From positions 1 to 64,000 of the forward strand of contig CAZLNO010000001.1 of NCBI GenBank assembly GCA_964561005.1: a stretch of DNA of 64,000 bases, written 5' to 3'. This document shows positions 7,519 through 16,333 of this stretch, piece by piece. Position 1 is the stretch's first letter, and every line of letters starts with the position of its first letter. The translations under genes were made by a program, and so were the position numbers. The notes beneath the pieces were generated by a model. It did not search any database. It was not told where the DNA came from and was given only the letters and a program-made list of their open reading frames with translations. This stretch comes from CAZLNO01 sp964561005 (GTDB lineage Bacteria > Pseudomonadota > Alphaproteobacteria > Kiloniellales > Rhodovibrionaceae).

Positions 7519-8024
7519 CGCAGCGCCTCCGCGATATTCTTCTCGAACGCCTGTTTCATGGCCTGCTTGTCCGCCTCGGGATGCTCGGTGTGCATGGCGT
7601 GGACGTAGAGCGTGCGGCGGTCGTCGGAGACGTCGAGGCTGAGGGTGCCCGGCGTCAGCGAGATCAGGTTGGCGAACAGCGTGATGTCGAGATCGCGCTG
7701 CGTGTCCAGCGGGATCGCCAGGATGCCCGAGCGGAACCACATGCGCGGGCTGAACACCATCCGGGCGACGGTGACGCCCGACTTGACCAGTTCCCAGAGA
7801 AACACGCCGATCAGCCTGAGCACCAGCGCCATTCGCCGGAAGTACTTGACCTCGCCCCACAGCCGGCGCGGCAGCCACAGCCCGATATATGCCAGAACGA
7901 AGCCGAGGACGAGGTTGAACAGGGTCAGCGTCCCGGTGATCAGGACCCACGCCACCGCGAGCACGACGTTCAGGACGTAAATGTTGATCCGCGATCGCTC
8001 GTCGATCCGCGTGGTGTCGTTCAT
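7515..8024 (-). CDS. mnhE: Na+/H+ antiporter subunit E
   Basis: A 169-residue MnhE-family subunit. Two or three hydrophobic segments in the first 60 residues (NVVLAVAWVLITGTLTLFN, LVLGFVLAYIGLWL) are followed by a cytoplasmic domain that contains SLTPGTLSLDVSDDRRTLYVHAM, the family signature. The protein sits near the base of the Mrp complex; in structures of Mrp complexes the E subunit helps form the cation path. It is three bases from the mnhD stop and overlaps mnhF, so the operon is tightly coupled. Confidence 0.93.
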   Translation of the reverse strand: MNDTTRIDERSRINIYVLNVVLAVAWVLITGTLTLFNLVLGFVLAYIGLWLPRRLWGEVKYFRRMALVLRLIGVFLWELVKSGVTVARMVFSPRMWFRSGILAIPLDTQRDLDITLFANLISLTPGTLSLDVSDDRRTLYVHAMHTEHPEADKQAMKQAFEKNIAEALR

Positions 8025-8027
8025 GGC

Positions 8028-9548
8028 TCAGCCCTCCCCGCCCAGCACGGCCGCGATGTAGGCCTGCGGCGCGAGCAGCTCGGCCGCGGCCCGCTCGGCC
8101 ACCGCCAGCAGCGGCTGCGCCCAGAGGCCGATGCCCAGGCTCAACCCGGTCAGCACGACGACCGGCAGCAACAGCAGCACGAGCTGTCGCCGCTCGGGCG
8201 CGGCATCGGCCACCATGCCCGGGATCGGCGCCGGCTGGACCGCCGGCGCGGATCGCCAGAAGGCCAGCGACCAGACCTTTGCCATCGAGTACATGGTGAG
8301 AAATCCGGTGACCAGCGCGGCCGCCGCGACGATGTAGGCCTCGCTCGCCAGGCTGGCCTTGACCAGGATCACCTTGGGCCAGAACCCGGACAGCGGCGGT
8401 ATGCCGGCCAGCGACATCGCCACGAAGAAGAACAGGACGGCCACGAAGGGTTCGGAGACGTAGAGGCTGCCCAGGCGGTCCAGGCCCTGCGCCCCGGCCA
8501 GGCGCTGGACCACGCCCGCCGCCATGAACAGGCCGCACATGACGATGATGTGATGGACCGTGTAATAGAGCGCGCCCGCCAGCCCCAGCGCCGTTCCCAG
8601 GCCGACGCCGATCAGGATGAAGCCGATGCCGCTGACCAGGTTGAAGGACAGAATGCGGCGCAGGTCGCTCTGCGCGATCGCCCCCAGCACGCCGACCAGC
8701 ATGGTCAGCACGCCGGCGCCCAGGATCACGCCGTAGGTATAGGCCTGCCCCTCGGTGAAGATCAGCGTGAAGACACGAATCATCGCGTAGACGCCCACCT
8801 TCGTCAGCAGCGCGGCGAAGATCGCCGACACGGCGGCCGTGGGCGTATGGTAGCTGGCCGGCAGCCAGAAATAGAGCGGGAAGACCGCGGCCTTCATGCC
8901 GAAGGCCAGCAGGAAGACGCTGGCGATCACGACCAGCAAACCCTGCCGTTCGTGGCCGGGCACCACCTGGGCCAGATCGGCCATGTTCAGCGTGCCGGTG
9001 ACGCCGTAGAGCAGACCAATCGCGATCAGCAGCGCCGTCGTCGCGATGAGGTTCAGCACCACGTACTTGACGCCGCCGTCGATCTGCGTGCGCTCGCCGC
9101 CCAGGGTCACCAGTCCGAAGGAGGCGATGACCATCACCTCGAACCAGACGTAGAGGTTGAAGATGTCGCCGGTCATGAAGGACCCGCCGACGCCGGTGAG
9201 CAGCGCGTGCAGCAGGGGATGAAAGCCTGTCCATTCGCGCTCACGCCCCAGGTCCCCGAGGGCATAGATCGCCGTGCCCAGCCCGATCACCGCGGTCAGC
9301 AGCACCAGCAGCGCGCTCAGCGGATCGGCCACCAGGGTGATGCCGAAGGGCGCCGGCCAGTCGCCGGCCTGCACCGCGGCCGGTCCCTCCCGCCAGACCT
9401 CGGCGAACAGCATCACGGCCCCGATCGTGAGCACCAGCGCGCCGAGGAACGACAGCCGCCGCTGCGCCGCCCCCGAGCGCCAGGCCATCAGACAGAGGGC
9501 CGAGGTCAGCACCGGCACCATGATCGGCCAGACCAGGAGCCACATCAT
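8028..9548 (-). CDS. mnhD: Na+/H+ antiporter subunit D
   Basis: A 506-residue proton-conducting subunit of the NuoN/NuoM/MrpD family with about 14 hydrophobic segments. Landmarks are DIFNLYVWFEVMVIASFGLV with the conserved TM5 Glu, a FPLYFWLPASYHTPTAAVSAIFAALLTKVGVYA block with the TM7-8 Lys and Thr-Lys, and SFNLVSGIGFILIG around TM10. Family knowledge: MrpD forms one of the two antiporter-like proton channels, homologous to complex I. It overlaps mnhC by four bases at its start. Confidence 0.94.
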   Translation of the reverse strand: MMWLLVWPIMVPVLTSALCLMAWRSGAAQRRLSFLGALVLTIGAVMLFAEVWREGPAAVQAGDWPAPFGITLVADPLSALLVLLTAVIGLGTAIYALGDLGREREWTGFHPLLHALLTGVGGSFMTGDIFNLYVWFEVMVIASFGLVTLGGERTQIDGGVKYVVLNLIATTALLIAIGLLYGVTGTLNMADLAQVVPGHERQGLLVVIASVFLLAFGMKAAVFPLYFWLPASYHTPTAAVSAIFAALLTKVGVYAMIRVFTLIFTEGQAYTYGVILGAGVLTMLVGVLGAIAQSDLRRILSFNLVSGIGFILIGVGLGTALGLAGALYYTVHHIIVMCGLFMAAGVVQRLAGAQGLDRLGSLYVSEPFVAVLFFFVAMSLAGIPPLSGFWPKVILVKASLASEAYIVAAAALVTGFLTMYSMAKVWSLAFWRSAPAVQPAPIPGMVADAAPERRQLVLLLLPVVVLTGLSLGIGLWAQPLLAVAERAAAELLAPQAYIAAVLGGEG

Positions 9549-9985
9549 TCCGCGGCCTCCTCTTCGACAACGCGGGCGGGCACCGCCGCGGGCGCCTGCT
9601 GGCCGTGCACCACGCTCGGCGGCTCCTGGTCCGGATAGGGCGGCTCGGCCTCGCGCATGGCGTCGACATCGACCGTCCGCATCGCGGTGTAGGCCCGGTA
9701 GGTGAGGACCAGGGCGAAGGCGAGCAGGCTGAACCCGATCACGATCGCCGTGAGGATCAGGGCCTGGGGCAAGGGATTCGCCACGGCGCCAGCCGGCACC
9801 TGCAGGTCGCCGGGAACCAGCGGCGGCGCGTCGCGCACCACCCGGCCGGAGGTGAAGATCAAGAGGTTGGCCGCGTTGCCCAGGATCGCCACGCCCAGCA
9901 TCACGCGCACGAGGTCGCGGCTGAGGATCAGGAACACGGCACAGGCCACCAGGACCCCCACGGCGATGGCGAGGATGTTCTCCAT
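9545..9985 (-). CDS. mnhC: Na+/H+ antiporter subunit C
   Basis: A 146-residue NuoK/MrpC-type subunit. Three transmembrane helices are visible: about residues 3-22, 28-46 (VMLGVAILGNAANLLIF, with the characteristic GNAANL turn), and 73-93 (PQALILTAIVIGFSLLAFAL, the signature of this family). The hydrophilic C-terminus from about residue 105 (ending VVEEEAAE) is longer than usual and acidic. It overlaps mnhD and starts one base after the mnhB stop. Confidence 0.93.
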   Translation of the reverse strand: MENILAIAVGVLVACAVFLILSRDLVRVMLGVAILGNAANLLIFTSGRVVRDAPPLVPGDLQVPAGAVANPLPQALILTAIVIGFSLLAFALVLTYRAYTAMRTVDVDAMREAEPPYPDQEPPSVVHGQQAPAAVPARVVEEEAAE

Positions 9986-9986
9986 G

Positions 9987-10406
9987 TCAGTTCCCCGCCT
10001 CTTCGAGTTCCAGCGCGATGGTGGTGAGCGCGCCCACCACCACGAGGTAGACCCCGATATCGAACAGCAGCGGCGTCGACAGCGCCAGGTGCATCTCCTT
10101 GCCCCAGGCCGGGATGTACCACAGCCCGGTCAGGAAGGGCGCGCCGGCGAAGGCCGCCAGCACGCCCGAAAGCGCCGCGAGGAACAGCCCCCAGCCCGCG
10201 ACCGACATGCTGTGCACCCGCATCGCCGCACGCGCCCAGGCCGGTCCGAAGGACACCGAATACAGAATGATCGCGCTGGCGGCGATCAGCCCGCCGATGA
10301 AGCCGCCGCCCGGCTCGTTGTGCCCCCGGAACAGAATGTAGATCGAGAACATCAGGATCAGGCTCATCAGGAGCCGGGTTGCGGTGTGCAGGATGACCGA
10401 GGTCAT
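9987..10406 (-). CDS. mnhB: Na+/H+ antiporter subunit B
   Basis: A 139-residue MrpB protein with four hydrophobic segments. Signature features are FRGHNEPGGGFIGGLIAASA (residues 26-45) and PLLFDIGVYLVVVGALTTIALEL near the end. The ATG overlaps the mnhA stop (ATGA). In this operon MrpB is separate, while the large A subunit keeps its own C-terminal MbhD/MbhE-like region. Translational coupling with mnhA and mnhC is clear from the spacing. Confidence 0.93.
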   Translation of the reverse strand: MTSVILHTATRLLMSLILMFSIYILFRGHNEPGGGFIGGLIAASAIILYSVSFGPAWARAAMRVHSMSVAGWGLFLAALSGVLAAFAGAPFLTGLWYIPAWGKEMHLALSTPLLFDIGVYLVVVGALTTIALELEEAGN

Positions 10407-12742
10407 GTCTCGCCCTCCCCGCGCGCGCCGCGCCGCCGTCCGAGATTCAGGCGTATCAGGCCCAGGGCCGACAGCCCCGCCACCGTGACGACGAAGATTT
10501 CTCCAAGCGTGTCCAGCGCGCGGAAGTCGACCAGGATGACGTTGACGATGTTGTGCCCGTGCGCCTCGGGGACCGAGGTCCGGGCGAAATACTCGCTGAG
10601 ACGCAGATCCAGCTCGCCCTGGACCGTCGCCATCAGGACCACGGCCACCACCGCGCCCACGGCCAGGGAAATCACGGCGTCCCGAACGCGGCCGCCCAGG
10701 CCGCGGAAGGCGGTCACCTCCAGCGGCACGCGCATCAGCACCAGCACCAGGATCACGACCGTCAGCGTCTCCACCATGAACTGCGTGAAGGCGAGGTCGG
10801 GGGCGGAGAACATCACGAAGATGAGGGCCACGCCATAGCCGACCACCCCGATCGCGGCGATCGCGGCGATGCGGCTGTAGACCACCGTGGCAACCAGACT
10901 CGCCCCCAGCATCAGCGCCAGCGCGACACCCTCGCTCAAGCGCATTTCCGGCAGCGCGAAGGCGGTCGGCCAGGCATCGAAGAGCGCGATGGTCAGGAAC
11001 AGGAAACCCGCCATGGCCAACAGCGTGGCCGCCACATAATGCCGCAGGTAGCCGGTCTGCTGCGCGCGGGTCTGTCGATAGGCCAGCCATTCGAGGCCCG
11101 CCACGAACTGGTCATAGCCGAGATCCGGCCCCCAGCCGAGCCAGCGCAGCGCCGCCGCCAGACCCTCGCGAATCCGGTCCCAGTAAAGATACCCGATCAC
11201 GCCGAGGGCCAGCGTGGCGATGCTGAGGAACAGCGGCGTCTTGAACCCATGCCAGAGGTAGAGCTCGGCGGCGTGGGCATCGGGCATCGCGCCGGCCAGG
11301 CTGCCCATCGTCGGCGCCACGACCCATTCCGCCGTGATCGGATGCAGCGCGCCGGCCAGCAGCCCCAGCACCGCCAGGACCCAGGGTCCAAGGTAGAGCG
11401 AGGGCGGCGCCTCGTGCGGATGCTTCGGCGTGTGCGCCTCCGGCCCGAGGAACGGCCGCACCACGACCACGCCGGCGGCGACGATGGTCAGCGCGTTGCC
11501 GGCGATCGTGCACAGCGTGAGCAGCGCGCCGCCCAGCGGCCCGAAGTGCAGCGTCGCCTCGTACATCACCTCCTTGGCGACGAAGCCGACGAAGGGAACG
11601 ATGCCCGACATCGACAGCGCCGCCAGGGCGGCGGCGACGAAGCTGATCGGCATGGCCCGGCGGAGCCCGCCCAGTTCCAGGGGATTGCGCGTGCCGGTCT
11701 CGTGGTCGATCGCGCCGGCGGTCATGAAGAGCGCGCCCTTGTAGAGCGCGTGCGTCAGCAGGAACACCGCCGCGGCCTTGAACGCCAGGGGCTCGCCCAG
11801 GCCGATCAGCATGACCAGCGTGCCCAGCCCCGCCACCGTGGTGTAGGCCAGGATCAGCTTCAGGTCGGTCTGCCGCAGCGCCAGCAGCGCCCCGGTCAGC
11901 ATCGTCACCGTGCCGAATCCGACCAGCGCCCAGAGCCAGAAGTCGGTGCCGCCGAGCGCCGGCGACAGCCGCGCCACCAGATAGACGCCGGCCTTGACCA
12001 TGGTCGAGCTGTGCAGGTACGCGCTGACCGGCGTGGGCGCCTCCATCGCATTGGGCAACCAGAAGTGCAGCGGCCACTGCGCCGATTTGGAGAAGGCGCC
12101 GGCCAGCACCAGGATCGTCAGCGGCAGGTAGAGCGCGCTCTCCTTCAACAGCGCGCCCTGCTGGTTCATCTCCGAAAGTTCCAGCGTTCCGGTGACCGCG
12201 CCCATCATCAGCAGCCCGGCCAGCAGCGCCAGACCGCCGGCGCCGGTGACCACCAGCGCCTGCATCGCCGCCCGGCGCGAGCGCGACTCGGTGTGGTTGT
12301 AGCCGATCAGCAAGAACGACGTGAGCGACGTCAGCTCCCAGAAGACGAACAGCGTGATCGCGTTGTCCGCCAGGACCACGCCCAGCATCGCCCCCATGAA
12401 GCTCAGCAGGTACAGGTAGAATCGGCCCAGATGCCGGTCGCCGTGCAGATAGCCGCCGGCGTAGAGCACGATGAAGGTGCCGATGCCGCTGATCAGCAGC
12501 GCGAAGATCAGCGCCAGGCCGTCGACGTAGAACGACAGCTCCACCCCGAGTCCCGGGACCCAGGGCGTGGCGAAGCGATGCACCCCTCCCGCCGCCACGC
12601 TCGGCAGAAAGCCCGCGAAGTAGACGAACAACGCCGCTGGCAGAACAGCCAGCAGCCAGTTGCTGCGCGCCCCGACGATTCGGACGATCCAGGGGGCCAG
12701 GCCCCCAACCACGAATCCGGATACGACAGCGGAGAACATCAT
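10403..12742 (-). CDS. mnhA: Na+/H+ antiporter subunit A (large subunit)
   Basis: A 779-residue inner-membrane protein of the NuoL/MrpA family. The N-terminal 500 residues contain the antiporter-like fold: ITLFVFWELTSLTSFLLIGYNH with the TM5 Glu, WPLHFWLPNAMEAPTPVSAYLHSSTMVKAGVYL with the proton-channel Lys, and YTTVAGLGTL around TM10. The last 200 residues carry the MrpA-specific C-terminal region (MbhD/MbhE-like: FVMFSAPDLAFTQFMVETLTVVILVLV, then NIVNVILVDFRALDTLGEIFVV). It heads the seven-gene operon. The start is taken at the paired Met codons at 12742, since residues further upstream are not membrane-like. The regulator of the operon is not evident. Confidence 0.94.
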   Translation of the reverse strand: MMFSAVVSGFVVGGLAPWIVRIVGARSNWLLAVLPAALFVYFAGFLPSVAAGGVHRFATPWVPGLGVELSFYVDGLALIFALLISGIGTFIVLYAGGYLHGDRHLGRFYLYLLSFMGAMLGVVLADNAITLFVFWELTSLTSFLLIGYNHTESRSRRAAMQALVVTGAGGLALLAGLLMMGAVTGTLELSEMNQQGALLKESALYLPLTILVLAGAFSKSAQWPLHFWLPNAMEAPTPVSAYLHSSTMVKAGVYLVARLSPALGGTDFWLWALVGFGTVTMLTGALLALRQTDLKLILAYTTVAGLGTLVMLIGLGEPLAFKAAAVFLLTHALYKGALFMTAGAIDHETGTRNPLELGGLRRAMPISFVAAALAALSMSGIVPFVGFVAKEVMYEATLHFGPLGGALLTLCTIAGNALTIVAAGVVVVRPFLGPEAHTPKHPHEAPPSLYLGPWVLAVLGLLAGALHPITAEWVVAPTMGSLAGAMPDAHAAELYLWHGFKTPLFLSIATLALGVIGYLYWDRIREGLAAALRWLGWGPDLGYDQFVAGLEWLAYRQTRAQQTGYLRHYVAATLLAMAGFLFLTIALFDAWPTAFALPEMRLSEGVALALMLGASLVATVVYSRIAAIAAIGVVGYGVALIFVMFSAPDLAFTQFMVETLTVVILVLVLMRVPLEVTAFRGLGGRVRDAVISLAVGAVVAVVLMATVQGELDLRLSEYFARTSVPEAHGHNIVNVILVDFRALDTLGEIFVVTVAGLSALGLIRLNLGRRRGARGEGET

Positions 12743-13264
12743 GTCCCGGCCCGACCCCATCCCGTCCCGGCAGGCGCCGGCCAAGCCGGCGCAGCGAGCG
12801 TGCAGCCTAATGAGGGGGGCGTGCGAAATGCAAGGGCTGGCGTCGCCTCGGTTCGGTCCCGCCCAGCCGCACCGTTCTGCGCCGTGGCGCGTCGTCGTTC
12901 CGCGACTGATGGCCAGGCGGAATCGCAATAACCCTTCATCCAGTATTGGATTGATTTACTATCCCCGTGTAACGTTCGTTGGTGAGTTGACGCCGTTTTC
13001 ACGTAATTTCGGTTGCAAATATAAAATGTTGTCATAGAATGCGCATCTGTGAAAAAAATTAGTATGCGGGTTTGCTGGCTTCGCCATTACCTGCAATATG
13101 CCCGCCATAACAGAATGCACGGCATTGGTTAACAACTAGCGCGCGTCGTATAGTCTCGATGCGCACCTGAAACGTGCAAGATGGACTGTCGTCCCCTGGG
13201 ACGGCCGGAACGCAACCGGCGTCACGAACGCCACCGGGACAGGCAGGACGGGAGAATGTCGAGG
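12743..13264. other. Long intergenic region with an AT-rich island
   Basis: This gap separates the divergent mnh operon and LuxR-type regulator. Bases 12743-12925 resemble the GC-rich surroundings, but about 12925-13140 is clearly AT-rich compared with the rest of the window. I see no convincing gene in it. It must hold the promoters of both units; two possible sigma-70-type promoters for the regulator are described separately. Confidence 0.7.
13013..13040 (+). promoter_or_regulatory. Possible sigma-70-type promoter upstream of the LuxR-type regulator
   Basis: TTGCAA at 13013-13018 and TAGAAT at 13035-13040 are separated by 16 bases. A second candidate is TTGGTT (13125-13130) and TATAGT (13149-13154), 18 bases apart. 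Both point toward the regulator. They are pattern matches in an AT-rich stretch and have no other support. Confidence 0.3.
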
Positions 13265-13930
13265 ATGACGACCGTAAACCGCAGCCTTCGGGTTCTCGTC
13301 ACCACGAACACCGAATGGTCGGCGCGTGGACTCGCCTGCTTTCTGGATGCCATGGCCCCGCGCGCCGAGGTGAAGACGGCGAGCGAGATCGGCAAGCTGG
13401 ACGAGCTGGTCGCGCAGGGCTGGCCCGACCTTCTGGTGGTCGGCGCGCCCACCCGGAATCCGGCCCACGAGGAGCTCCTGCGCCGCGTCCATGGCCGTTA
13501 CCGGAAACTCCCGCTGCTGCTGATCGCCGGCGATCACCAGCCGGCGCTGGCCCGGCGGGCGATGTCGCTCGGCGTCAATGGCTACATCCACACGGAGAGC
13601 GAGCCGGCCGAGGTCCAGCTCGCCCTGCAGACCGCCGCTGCCGGCGCATACCACTTCGCCGAGGCCATCGACAACGAGGACGGCACGCATGACGGCGCAC
13701 CGCACACGGTGCCCGGCGACATCCACGAGCGGCTGACCAAGCTGACCCGCCGCGAGCGCCAGGTGATGGCGCTGCTGGGCCGCGGCTACGCCAACCGCGA
13801 GATTGCCGAGCGCCTCGATCTGCGCGAAGGGACTGTGCGAATCTACGTGCACCGGGTGATCCGGCAATTGGGCTTGCGGAACCGTGTCCACGTGGCCCTT
13901 TGCGCCAACTACGTCGCCACGACCGACTGA
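13265..13930 (+). CDS. LuxR/NarL-type regulator with a degenerate receiver domain
   Basis: A 221-residue regulator. The C-terminal LuxR helix-turn-helix is clear (about residues 157-207: LTRRERQVMALLGRGYANREIAERLDLREGTVRIYVHRVIRQLG, quoted in part). The N-terminal 115 residues follow the length and hydrophobic pattern of a receiver domain, but the key residues are absent. The acidic pair after strand 1 is replaced by TTNTEW, the phospho-acceptor Asp after strand 3 by VVGAPTR, and the Lys near GYI by His (GYIHTES). It is therefore probably phosphorylation-independent. GGGAG lies 10 bases before ATG 13265; ATG 13256 is an alternative. It stands between the Mrp operon and the ABC/cox run, so its targets are unknown. 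Confidence 0.82.
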   Translation: MTTVNRSLRVLVTTNTEWSARGLACFLDAMAPRAEVKTASEIGKLDELVAQGWPDLLVVGAPTRNPAHEELLRRVHGRYRKLPLLLIAGDHQPALARRAMSLGVNGYIHTESEPAEVQLALQTAAAGAYHFAEAIDNEDGTHDGAPHTVPGDIHERLTKLTRRERQVMALLGRGYANREIAERLDLREGTVRIYVHRVIRQLGLRNRVHVALCANYVATTD

Positions 13931-14073
13931 CGCGCGCGGCGGCGGCCTTGCCTCCCCTGGCCGGGCTCGATAGGCTCTAGCGGTCTATAAAGTCGAGGCG
14001 ATCGCGCGCGGTCCCTTCGGATCGTCCTCCGCGAACGAGCGTTCCGAATGGATCGTGCGTGCCAAGGATCGCC

Positions 14074-14084
14074 GAACAGGGAGG
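14074..14084 (+). promoter_or_regulatory. Ribosome-binding site matching the anti-SD motif of two putative sRNAs
   Basis: GAACAGGGAGG ends nine bases before ATG 14094 and includes the Shine-Dalgarno GGGAGG. The same 11-mer occurs, in the opposite sense of transcription, at 53530-53540 and 56554-56564. There a minus-strand RNA would carry CCUCCCUGUUC next to an intrinsic terminator. The perfect complementarity suggests translational repression of the binding protein by those RNAs; this is inferred and has not been tested. Confidence 0.5.
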
Positions 14085-14093
14085 TTCGGATTC

Positions 14094-15335
14094 ATGCGAC
14101 ATCTATCCACCGCAGGCCTGGCGGCCGCCGGTATCGCCGCCATCGGCCTGGCCGCGCCAGCCAGTTTCGCCGCCGATTTCGACGGCACGATCACGCTGGG
14201 CGCGGCCGTCTCGCTGACCGGCAAGTACTCCACCAACGGTGGCCACACCAAGAACGGCTACGACCTCGCCGTCGAGCGCGTGAACTCGATGGGCGGCGTC
14301 GAGGTCGGCGACAAGACCTACAAGCTGGAAATCAAGTATTACGACGACGAATCCACGCCGGCCCGCGGCGCCCAGCTCGCCGAGCGGCTGATCAATCAGG
14401 ACGGCGTGAAGTTCGTTCTCGGCCCCTACTCCTCCGGGATGACGAAGGCGATCGCGCCCGTGACGGAGAAGTACAACGTGCCCATGGTCGAGGCCAACGG
14501 CGCCTCGCGCTCGCTGTTCACCCAGGGCTACGAATACCTCTTCGCCGTGCTGTCGACTTCGGAGCAGTACCTCGCCAGCGCCGTCGACCTGCGCGCCGAA
14601 CTGGCGGAAAGGGACGGCCGTGATCCCAGCGAGATGACCGTCGGCGGGGTGTTCGAGAACGACCCCTTCAGCCAGGACATCCGCGCCGGCGTGCTGGCGG
14701 ACGCCGAGGAATACGGCATGGAGATGGTGATCGACGACAAGCTGCCGCCGGAGATCAACGACATGTCGTCGACCCTGATCAAGGTGAAGGCCAAGAACCC
14801 CGACCTTCTGGTCGTCTCCGGCCATTCGAAGGGGGCGGCGCTGGCGATCCGCCAGATCGCCGAGATGCAGGTGAAAGTGCCGATGCTGGCGATGACGCAC
14901 TGCGATTCGGCGCAGATCATCAAGAAGTTCGGCACGGACGCGGAGTACACGCTTTGCGCCTCGCAGTGGGCGCCGTCCCTGAGCTACTCGGACAGCTACA
15001 TGGGCGAGGCCAGCGAGTTCGCCGCCGACTTCGAGGCGGCCTACGACTACGCGCCGCCGTACCAGGCCGCCGAGTCCGCCGCCGCCGTGCTGGTGTATGT
15101 GGACGCCTTCGAGCGGGCCGGCTCGCTCGATCCCAAAGCGGTGCGCGACGCGCTGGCCGAGACCGACATGATGACCTTCTACGGCCCGGTCGACTTCGAC
15201 GAGACCGGTAAGAACATCGCCAAGCCGATGGTCCTCTACCAGGTCCAGGATGGCGAGTACGTGGTGGTCGCGCCGACCAAGTGGGCCGCCGCCGAGGTGC
15301 GCTATCCGATCCCGCCGTGGTCGGAACGCGAGTAG
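14094..15335 (+). CDS. Branched-chain amino acid-type ABC transporter substrate-binding protein
   Basis: A 413-residue periplasmic protein of the LivJ/LivK/amide-binding family (type I periplasmic binding fold). It begins with a signal peptide (MRHLSTAGLAAAGIAAIGLA...ASFAAD). The ligand-binding landmarks are ITLGAAVSLTGKYSTNGGHTKNGYDLAVERVN, a YYDDESTPARGAQLAERLI block and LGPYSSGMTKAIAPVTEKYNVPMVEANGAS (each quoted in part). It differs from classical leucine-binding proteins and the ligand cannot be named; members bind amino acids, amides, urea or aromatic acids. It is the first gene of the transporter, 98 bases before the permease. The start with GGGAGG nine bases upstream is well supported. 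Confidence 0.9.
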   Translation: MRHLSTAGLAAAGIAAIGLAAPASFAADFDGTITLGAAVSLTGKYSTNGGHTKNGYDLAVERVNSMGGVEVGDKTYKLEIKYYDDESTPARGAQLAERLINQDGVKFVLGPYSSGMTKAIAPVTEKYNVPMVEANGASRSLFTQGYEYLFAVLSTSEQYLASAVDLRAELAERDGRDPSEMTVGGVFENDPFSQDIRAGVLADAEEYGMEMVIDDKLPPEINDMSSTLIKVKAKNPDLLVVSGHSKGAALAIRQIAEMQVKVPMLAMTHCDSAQIIKKFGTDAEYTLCASQWAPSLSYSDSYMGEASEFAADFEAAYDYAPPYQAAESAAAVLVYVDAFERAGSLDPKAVRDALAETDMMTFYGPVDFDETGKNIAKPMVLYQVQDGEYVVVAPTKWAAAEVRYPIPPWSERE

Positions 15336-15433
15336 ACCCGAACGCGACCAGGCCCGGTCTTCGGTCCGTTGCGCGGCCGCTGGCCGGGCCGTGCGATCCT
15401 GTCCACATCTCCGGTTCCTAGCCGCGGAACGCA

Positions 15434-16333
15434 ATGGAAAACCTGGCTCTCCTTTTCGAAGCGCCGGCGCTCGCCGTCCAGCTTGTCATCGAAGGCATCC
15501 TGCTGGGCGGCATCTTCGCCCTGGCCGCCTACGGCATGGCCCTGGTCTGGGGCGTCATGAACATCATCAATATCGTCCAGGGCGAATGGGTCGTCCTCGG
15601 CGGCTTCGTCGCCATCGGCGTGGCGAGTCTGGGCGCGCCGGTGCTGCTCGGCATTCCGGGCGCGGCGATCGTGTTGTTCGCGATCGGCTACCTGGCCTAC
15701 AAGCTCATCATCTTCCGGATCGTCGATCGCGACCTCTTCACCTCCATCCTCGCCACTTTCGGGCTGTCCATCCTGTTCCAGCAGCTCATGAACCAGCTCT
15801 TCGGCTCGGATGTGCGCACGCTGGAGTCCGGGCTGGGTACCTGGTTCGCCCTGGGCGGCATGGTCTCGGTCTCGCAGGTGAAGGTGGTCGGGTTCGTGAT
15901 GGCTGGCGTGATCGCCGTGGCCCTGACGCTGTTCATGCGCAACGCCCGCATGGGCCAGGCCATCCGCGCCACGGCGCAGAACGCGCGCGCCGCCCGGATC
16001 ATGGGCATCGACACGGACAAGGTCTACGCCTTCACCTACGCGCTCAACGCCGCCGTCTGCGGCGCGGCGGGCGCCATCGTGGTGATGGCCTTCACCATCC
16101 ACCCCTATCAGGGGCTGATCTACACCGTGCGGTCGTTCACCATCGTCGTCGTGGCCGGCCTGGGCAACCTGCCGGGCGTGATCGCCTCGGCCTTCGGGCT
16201 GGGCGTGGCCGAGCAGTACGCCGGCTTCACGCTGGGCGCGGAGTACCAGAACGCCTTCGTCTTCCTGCTTCTGGTCGCGATCCTGGTGAGCCGCAACCTG
16301 ATGCTTCAGCGCAAACGCAAGTACCTGAAATGA
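15434..16333 (+). CDS. Branched-chain amino acid-type ABC permease (LivH-like)
   Basis: A 299-residue inner-membrane permease with eight or more hydrophobic segments. LivH landmarks are GILLGGIFALAAYGMALVWGVMNIINIVQGEWVVLG near the N-terminus (quoted family region), RNARMGQAIRATAQNARAARIMGI in the cytoplasmic loop that docks the ATPase, and VVAGLGNLPGVIASAFGLG near the end. It pairs with the LivM-like permease, whose start codon overlaps its stop (ATGA). Confidence 0.93.
   Translation: MENLALLFEAPALAVQLVIEGILLGGIFALAAYGMALVWGVMNIINIVQGEWVVLGGFVAIGVASLGAPVLLGIPGAAIVLFAIGYLAYKLIIFRIVDRDLFTSILATFGLSILFQQLMNQLFGSDVRTLESGLGTWFALGGMVSVSQVKVVGFVMAGVIAVALTLFMRNARMGQAIRATAQNARAARIMGIDTDKVYAFTYALNAAVCGAAGAIVVMAFTIHPYQGLIYTVRSFTIVVVAGLGNLPGVIASAFGLGVAEQYAGFTLGAEYQNAFVFLLLVAILVSRNLMLQRKRKYLK

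Noticed and set aside
7581..9638. Long plus-strand open frame opposite the Mrp genes
   Set aside because: Gln/His/Arg-rich shadow of mnhC-mnhE; no domain, and the minus strand encodes clear membrane subunits.
10553..12931. Long plus-strand open frame opposite mnhA
   Set aside because: Same reasoning: antisense shadow with skewed composition.
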